From assembly GCA_022457155.1 (NCBI GenBank), contig JAJGOT010000417.1, positions 655,001 through 719,000 on the forward strand: a stretch of 64,000 nt of DNA. The letters run 5' to 3'. The position numbers were made by a program, and so were the translations under genes. The notes beneath the pieces are model-generated. The model saw only the letters and a program-made list of their open reading frames with translations, made no database searches and had not been told where the DNA came from. This stretch comes from Cladopsammia gracilis (taxonomy: Eukaryota > Cnidaria > Anthozoa > Scleractinia > Dendrophylliidae). How positions within the stretch are numbered: the stretch's first letter is position 1; each line of letters starts with the position of its first letter. Of this stretch, positions 19,446-64,000 are shown piece after piece.

Positions 19446-19958
19446 TTACTGGCGTCCACGGCCATGGCCACGGCCATTTCCACGTGTAAACTTGCAGTTT
19501 CGAGCTATATGTCCCCAGCCGGAGCAACTATAGCACTGAACCGCATAAGGCATGTGTGGGGCAGAGCGATACGTCTGGCGCCTGGGACGATAATCTGGCG
19601 AGGGTGTCTTGGTAGCTCCCTTAAGGATGGAGGTTGCCTCCTTGGCCATCTTGGCCCTAAGGGGATCACCTACTAGGCCCAGCATCAGTCGCTGGAGGAC
19701 CACGGGCTCTAGAGATGACTGCCTAACTTTGACCTCATCGAGGACGGCGGCGTATTCGTCTGCCTTCTCGTGCGCCTGAGTACGAGCCAATCGGACTAAC
19801 GTCTCGAGAAGTTCCAACGCCTCGTAGCGATCGAAAAGGGACGTAGGCCTGTTAAGATGTCTCCTAAGGGCCGCTAAGGCATTAGAGCAACTCTCCTTGG
19901 CTTTTTCCTGCTCCAATAGCCTGATCTTCTCCTCTAATGCGGCAATGCGGTCATCTGG
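19446..19958 (-). CDS. Gag-like protein of the DIRS-order element, exon 2
   Basis: Structural, nucleic-acid-binding protein of the element. It opens at a 3' splice site (tgtgtAG before 19958) with PDDRIAALEEKIRLLEQEK, a coiled-coil-like helix. A helical region with RLMLGLVGDPLRAKMAKEA follows, then a CX2CX4HX4C zinc knuckle (CYSCSGWGHIARNC) and a Gly/Arg-rich tail (RGNGRGHGRGRQ). The zinc knuckle indicates RNA or DNA packaging. Read with exon 1 (21459-21581) the frame joins in phase 0 without loss or gain. Confidence 0.8.
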   Translation of the reverse strand, partial: PDDRIAALEEKIRLLEQEKAKESCSNALAALRRHLNRPTSLFDRYEALELLETLVRLARTQAHEKADEYAAVLDEVKVRQSSLEPVVLQRLMLGLVGDPLRAKMAKEATSILKGATKTPSPDYRPRRQTYRSAPHMPYAVQCYSCSGWGHIARNCKFTRGNGRGHGRGRQ

Positions 19959-20289
19959 CTACACATGGAAAGGAAACACTTCAGTTGATAAAAGCCTATC
20001 ACCAGATAACGCCACAAAGGTTCTCCATATCAACCACCCGGGCCCAAGGTTCCCCAGGAAGCACTAATATACGTATGCAGGGAAGAGTGAAACCCCTATA
20101 CAGTTACACAGAATTCGCAATCGTAAATTGGTCCTAACCAAATGACTGCACCCGAGCCAAAACGCGTAGCTACCACAAACTGAGGTACATACGGCTTGCG
20201 CGCGCAGAAACACAGCGGGACGCAATAAGCCTAGGATAACATTACAGACTTCCCAACATGCAATAGCCCGGGTCGCTGAAAGCACGTGG

Positions 20290-20741
20290 CGCCTCTACGG
20301 GACGCTGGCTCCGAGCCACAAAACATAAAATTCTGAAAACATGTGACGACTATCCAGAGCACTGGCCCTCCAGGCCACGAAATATAAAACTCTGAAAAAC
20401 ATGTCACGCCCCTCCGGGGCGATGGCTCTCCAGGCCATGAAATACAAAACTCTGAAAAACACGTCACGCCTCTCCGGGGCGCTGGCTCTCCAGGCCATGA
20501 AATATAAAACTCTGAAAAATATACCGCGCCTCCCCGGGGCGCTGGCCCTCCAGGCCATGAAATACAAATTTTAAAAATATGTCACGCCTCTCCGGGGCGC
20601 TGGCTCTCCAGGCCAGGAAACACAAAACTCTGAAAAACATGTCACGCCTCTCCGGGGCGCTGGCTCTTCAGGCCATGAAATATAATACTCTGAAAAACAT
20701 GTCACGCCTCTCCGGGACGTTGGCTCTAGGCCATAGCGCAA
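20290..20741. repeat. 60 bp tandem repeat, about 7.7 copies
   Basis: Unit beginning cgcctctccggggcgctggc, with ctccaggccatgaaatataa and actctgaaaaacatgtca following. Copies differ by a few bases. Being a multiple of three, the array yields long spurious open frames on both strands, which are not genes. Confidence 0.9.
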
Positions 20742-21345
20742 AGCAAAAAGGTGCTACAATAGAACCAAATAAGAAACGATAGCGCCTACTGATGGCGTCG
20801 CCTGTGGAACAATAAGCGCGAATGGAAAAAAGCGCCGCCTGAAATAATAAGCGCGGATAAAAACAACAATACAACAGAACCAAATAAAAACAATAAGGCC
20901 TAATGAGAGCGCCGCCCGAAATAATAAGCGCGAACGAAAACAACAATACAGAAGAACCAAAAAACCGAAAAACGCCTAATGAGGGCACCGCCCGAAACAA
21001 CAAGCGCGAATAAAAACAATAATACGATAGAACCAAAAAAAAAACAATAGCGCCTAATCCACATCTACATTAAAAAGTCGGTAAAATCCGAAGACATAAC
21101 ACCAACTAAGACAGCGAGCGCCGCCGAAACAATAAGCGCGAACAAAAACAACCATACAGAAGAACCAAAATAAAAAACAACAACGCCCAATGAGGGCGCC
21201 GCCTGAAACAATAAGCGCGAATAAAAACAACAATAACAATACAACCAAAAAGAAACGATAACACCTAACGGGGCGCTTAGGAAGCAAATAAGCCAAAATA
21301 GAAATAGGACCAAAGCGCACTGAGCAGAAAAAATAGACAAACAAA
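20742..21345. repeat. Irregular tandem repeats with aataagcgcgaa motif
   Basis: Degenerate units carry aataagcgcgaa, aaaacaacaata and agaaccaaa blocks, with the first motif at about 20810, 20850, 20920, 21130 and 21210. Part of the same intron. Open frames across it are repeat artefacts. Confidence 0.75.
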
Positions 21346-21458
21346 CGGGCAGCGATACGTGAGGCGAGCTACAAGCGGGGAAGTGAACACGCTGAACGCA
21401 ACAATGCGACAGAAACTAACCGAGGGAGGCGCATACCAAGACAAGGACAAAATATTAC

Positions 21459-21581
21459 CTGTTGCTCGGCCGCTGGAGCTGCAGGAACTGCAGGAACCGC
21501 AGGTTCAACCACTTCAACAGGTGCGGGTTCAGGAACCGCAGGAGCGGGCGGCGGAGGTAAGACTTCGTCGACATCTGCCAT
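21459..21581 (-). CDS. Gag-like protein of the DIRS-order element, exon 1
   Basis: Forty-one codons beginning with an ATG (MADVDEVLPPPP) and rich in Pro, Ala, Val and Glu, ending EQQ just before a GT donor. It continues in phase 0 into exon 2 at 19958. The low-complexity N-terminus has no named domain. It lies about 30 bases inside repeat A1, consistent with a promoter in or near A1 (inference). Confidence 0.65.
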
Positions 21582-21609
21582 GAGGGCTGGTGGCGGTCAA
21601 ACAAGAATA

Positions 21610-21790
21610 GAAACGTAACCGTATTCGCCCTGAACTCCGTTAAACTGACCACGAGGTGAATGAAAAGACCGATATTTGAGGCGGAGGCCGCAAAGCATCA
21701 TACCGAGAGCGCGCAAGAGCAGCCCGCCGGAATTTAGGGAACTCAGTCTCTTCCGCGCAATGGGCTAATTAAGTATGCAGTGAGAATAGT
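21610..21790 (-). repeat. Split direct repeat A1
   Basis: Outer 5' terminus of the tyrosine-recombinase element, 181 bp, matching A2. It ends gagaatagt next to the target flank cttgaaaatg. It probably holds the 5' promoter (inference). Confidence 0.88.
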
Positions 21791-21879
21791 CTTGAAAATG
21801 TCACGATTCCTGGCGCTCTGCAAACTCTGCAAAATTTATTGTGCCCCAGAGATGTAGGGGCTAAAGCACTTATCGCTGA

Positions 21880-22067
21880 ATAGGCCATTAGCACGATGAC
21901 GTCATTTGACTACTACTACCAGAATCCTTCAGTTTTTTGTTTTGTAGTGCAAATTTGGGCTATTGTTATTTAAACCGCACTGGGATTACAAAATTTAAAT
22001 AAGAAAGGAAAAACGAAATGAATTCTGGTAGTCGTAGTCAAATGACGTCATCGTGCAAATGGCCTAT
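21880..22067. mobile_element. 188 bp MITE
   Basis: Inverted ends AATAGGCCATTTGCACGATG (one mismatch on the left) and inner atgacgtcatttgactac blocks. It is related in sequence to the hairpin at 10341-11052. It lies within the hAT-like element. Confidence 0.75.
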
Positions 22068-22384
22068 TGGATATTTTTCAACCAAAATGAAGGCCACATG
22101 ACACAATATGTGGGCCTGATCGTTGAGAGTTTTACGTCTGCTGTTTTCGAACGATCGGTTGTTTACGATCTTTTTACCTTTCTCTCGTCATTTATATTAC
22201 AGGTAGGACCATTGTTTTGAGAGAAGAAACTTCTCTGACAAGTGCGTATTTTTTGTGTTCCACTGTCAAGCGAAAATTTTGCCGAATTTGTTTTTCTGGC
22301 GACCAGACTTTGCTACTTGGCGACCAAAAAATTTTGTTTAGTCGCAACTTCGCGCCCACGTAAAAAAGTTAATTTCGGACCCTG

Positions 22385-22482
22385 CAGGTAAAGAGGAGGA
22401 GGTGGTGTTGAATTGTGCACACCCTCAGAAAAGACAAGGGGAACATCAACAGCTTATGTCTTGGGTGGAGTCTACAAGTGCG
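22385..22482 (+). pseudogene. RTE-like LINE, C-terminal fragment (part 2)
   Basis: Continues the frame of 13962-14281 after the hAT-like insertion: WCxIVHTLRKDKGNIN, matching the W-GHTLRK signature at the end of RTE-type proteins. One stop is present. It confirms the 14282-22384 boundaries. Confidence 0.75.
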
Positions 22483-22778
22483 AGAAGTTCACTGAGTAAA
22501 CAATGAGTGAAATTTGTGATCCTCGCAGTGTGCTATCAACGTAAGCAGTTGAAAAAGCAACCTGAAAAAAAAAATTCAGGCTTGAACGGGAGTAAACAAT
22601 AAGTAAAAAATGGGTACATTGTAAACAATGGTATACTGGGTAAAACAAGAACCGAGGAATGCTGGTGGGTACAGCCCAAAAGCGGGCTGTTTGGCTGGGT
22701 TGGAGAGCGTTTGTTCATGGCTTAATATATGTTTCGTTGGGAGCTAACGTCTAAGTCAGTATATGAAATAGTGCATAC
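22483..22778. other. Non-coding (intron of the mosaic gene)
   Basis: Nothing recognised except a short hairpin with an A9 loop near 22560-22580 (cctgaaaa ... ttcagg). Confidence 0.4.
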
Positions 22779-63167
<40,389 letters not shown>

Positions 63168-64000
63168 CTAAAGCAAATATAAAAGCCACAACTATTTTGA
63201 AAATGAATACCATAGTCTAACAAATCTAGCCATGAAAGCCAGAAACCTTTTTAAAAAAAACAAATGTGGGTTGAATTATCTGGAAATTAACCAAAAGTAA
63301 TAAGTGTTTCGTTAGGGTCTTGGGCGTTTTTAGGCACGAAACCTTGTATACAACGAAACTATTACGTCAAGCTGAAACTATATAGAAAAATTCATTGCCT
63401 GACGAGTTAATTCCACGTTAAATTTCACGCGAAAAACCGATTTTTCAAGTGAATTCACGAGTCTGGCAATGAATTTTTCTTGAATCGCATATGTCAAAGA
63501 AAAACGTTTCCAGCGTAAAGCCATTTCAAAGACAACTGTCAAGAGCTAGCGAATAGAAATCAAGACTAATTCAAAATCACGGTGAATGGAAATCAAGACT
63601 AATTCAAAATCACGGTGAATCACGCGCGGTCAGAAGAAAACCTTCTGGTAGCGACAAATTTTAGTTTTGTTTATTTGTAAATGCCGTTATATGACTGAAA
63701 TTGATGCTGTCTGTACACCTAAGTACATAATGTGGTCATTGGAGCCGAACTGTGAGCGTTTGTAGTGGAAACTAGGCTTTAATACTTTGAAGTTTGTTAT
63801 CGCCGGCCGACACACTGTTATAAATATGAATTCCATCACAGCGACAAGGAAAACACCACGCTAAATAAATAAATAAATTAATAAATTAATTAATTAAATA
63901 AATGAATAAATAGGCTTTGTTTTAACGCGGGTAACACTTAACAGTCTCTCGACTGACAAACCTGTGGCCCTCGAATTCCGGATCGAATTAGAATTTGGAA
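63168..64000. other. Intron or upstream sequence
   Basis: No exon found. A hairpin (aaaaattcattgcctgac / gtctggcaatgaattttt) spans 63389-63481, a 36 bp duplication (atcaagactaattcaaaatc) lies at 63567-63620 and an A/T simple repeat at 63862-63912. Confidence 0.5.

Larger units (their letters stand above)
19959..21458 (-). other. Predicted intron inside the element's gag
   Basis: About 1.5 kb between a GTAATA donor (after ...GAGCAACAG) and a pyrimidine-tract acceptor ending tgtgtAG. The flanking frames match exactly in phase 0. The intron holds two blocks of tandem repeats. Introns have been reported in some tyrosine-recombinase retroelements (as I recall), but their survival needs either copying from unspliced RNA or insertion after the last transposition. 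Confidence 0.65.
15197..21790 (-). mobile_element. DIRS-order (Ngaro-like) tyrosine-recombinase retrotransposon
   Basis: A nearly complete 6.6 kb element in minus orientation with split direct repeats in the order A1 - ORFs - B1 - A2 - B2, characteristic of PAT/Ngaro-type DIRS elements. The A repeats (181 bp) and B repeats (66 bp) differ by few bases, so the insertion is fairly young. In coding order it contains a spliced Gag with a zinc knuckle, RT-RNase H, a zinc-ribbon segment and a tyrosine recombinase. No DDE integrase or protease is present: the cDNA is thought to circularise and be integrated by the recombinase (family knowledge). The trinucleotide AGT is shared by A ends and B starts and is a plausible crossover site. 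Confidence 0.92.
14282..22384. mobile_element. hAT-like non-autonomous element, hugely expanded by insertions
   Basis: The ends are 15 bp perfect inverted repeats, CAGGGTCCGAAATTA, flanked by direct CAGGT copies (14277-14281 and 22385-22389). CAGGG ends fit hAT-type elements and the 5 bp duplication is compatible with some hAT groups (inference). Removing the MITEs and the retrotransposon inside leaves about 760 bp without coding capacity but with 'ctggtcgcc' and 'ggcgacca' repeats near each end. The insertion splits an RTE-like LINE, whose frame is restored when the element and one CAGGT are removed. Confidence 0.8.

Noticed and set aside
20231..21344. Several open frames of 70-120 codons on the minus strand with repeated FYISWPGG- or YCCFYSRLLF-like peptides
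   Set aside because: They are translations of the 60 bp and irregular tandem repeats inside the predicted gag intron; open frames follow from the unit lengths.

Overview
The window looks like metazoan nuclear DNA, most plausibly from an anthozoan cnidarian such as a stony coral (inference). The reasons are GT-AG introns; a secreted or cell-surface mosaic protein built from MAM, C-type lectin, laminin-G-like, F-type-lectin-like and PA14-like modules; and a transposon mix of Gypsy, DIRS/Ngaro-type, Penelope-like (PLE), L1-, L2/CR1- and RTE-like elements plus many palindromic MITEs. No bacterial operon, CRISPR array or rRNA was seen.

Host gene. One mosaic gene runs on the minus strand from about 63.2 kb leftwards to 22.8 kb and is open at both ends. 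Sixteen exons can be defined from splice sites: three MAM domains (63.2-53.4 kb, three exons each, same intron positions), an unrecognised 131-residue module (51.9-52.3 kb), a C-type lectin (34.8-35.2), a laminin-G-like domain (33.5-34.2), a second C-type lectin (31.9-32.3), a two-exon F-type-lectin-like domain (24.9-23.3) and the start of a PA14-like domain (22.8-23.0). Every module begins and ends in phase 1 (the last exon ends in phase 0 inside PA14), so the 3,971 exon bases join as one open frame of 1,323 codons. This is the signature of exon shuffling. The introns are packed with transposons.

Left part (1-22.5 kb). This is a nest of transposons. A decayed Gypsy element (1.1-6.5 kb, minus) carries a LINE tail in gag and a MITE in one LTR. 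An L1-like LINE (7.2-13.1 kb, minus) is broken by a TA-flanked transposon that itself holds a PLE fragment, and by a TTAA-flanked element with roughly 230 bp inverted repeats that is associated with an inverted copy of the neighbouring L1. An RTE-like LINE (13.96-14.28 and 22.39-22.48 kb) is split by a CAGGT-flanked hAT-like element. That element contains a MITE and a nearly complete tyrosine-recombinase retrotransposon (15.2-21.8 kb) with split direct repeats, RT-RNase H, a zinc-ribbon plus recombinase, and a Gag that appears to need splicing of a 1.5 kb intron.

Middle part (26-51 kb, introns of the host gene). It holds a frameshifted L1-like element (26.8-30.9 kb), an L2/CR1 tail (32.5-33.2), a PLE with only one visible internal stop (35.3-37.45), a tandem duplication (38.0-39.1) and a cluster of PLE fold-back units separated by (AT)n arrays (43.0-49.3 kb). 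Hammerhead-ribozyme-like motifs sit just 3' of the endonuclease frame in four PLE copies and recur at the other PLE junctions, ten motifs in all.

Right part (51-64 kb). It carries the 5' exons seen here, separated by hairpin MITEs, a tRNA-like sequence, short duplications and a LINE tail.

Most points of interest are the ribozyme-marked PLE palindromes inside AT microsatellites, the intron-bearing tyrosine-recombinase retroelement, the inverted duplication at the TTAA element, and the phase-1 lectin/MAM mosaic gene.
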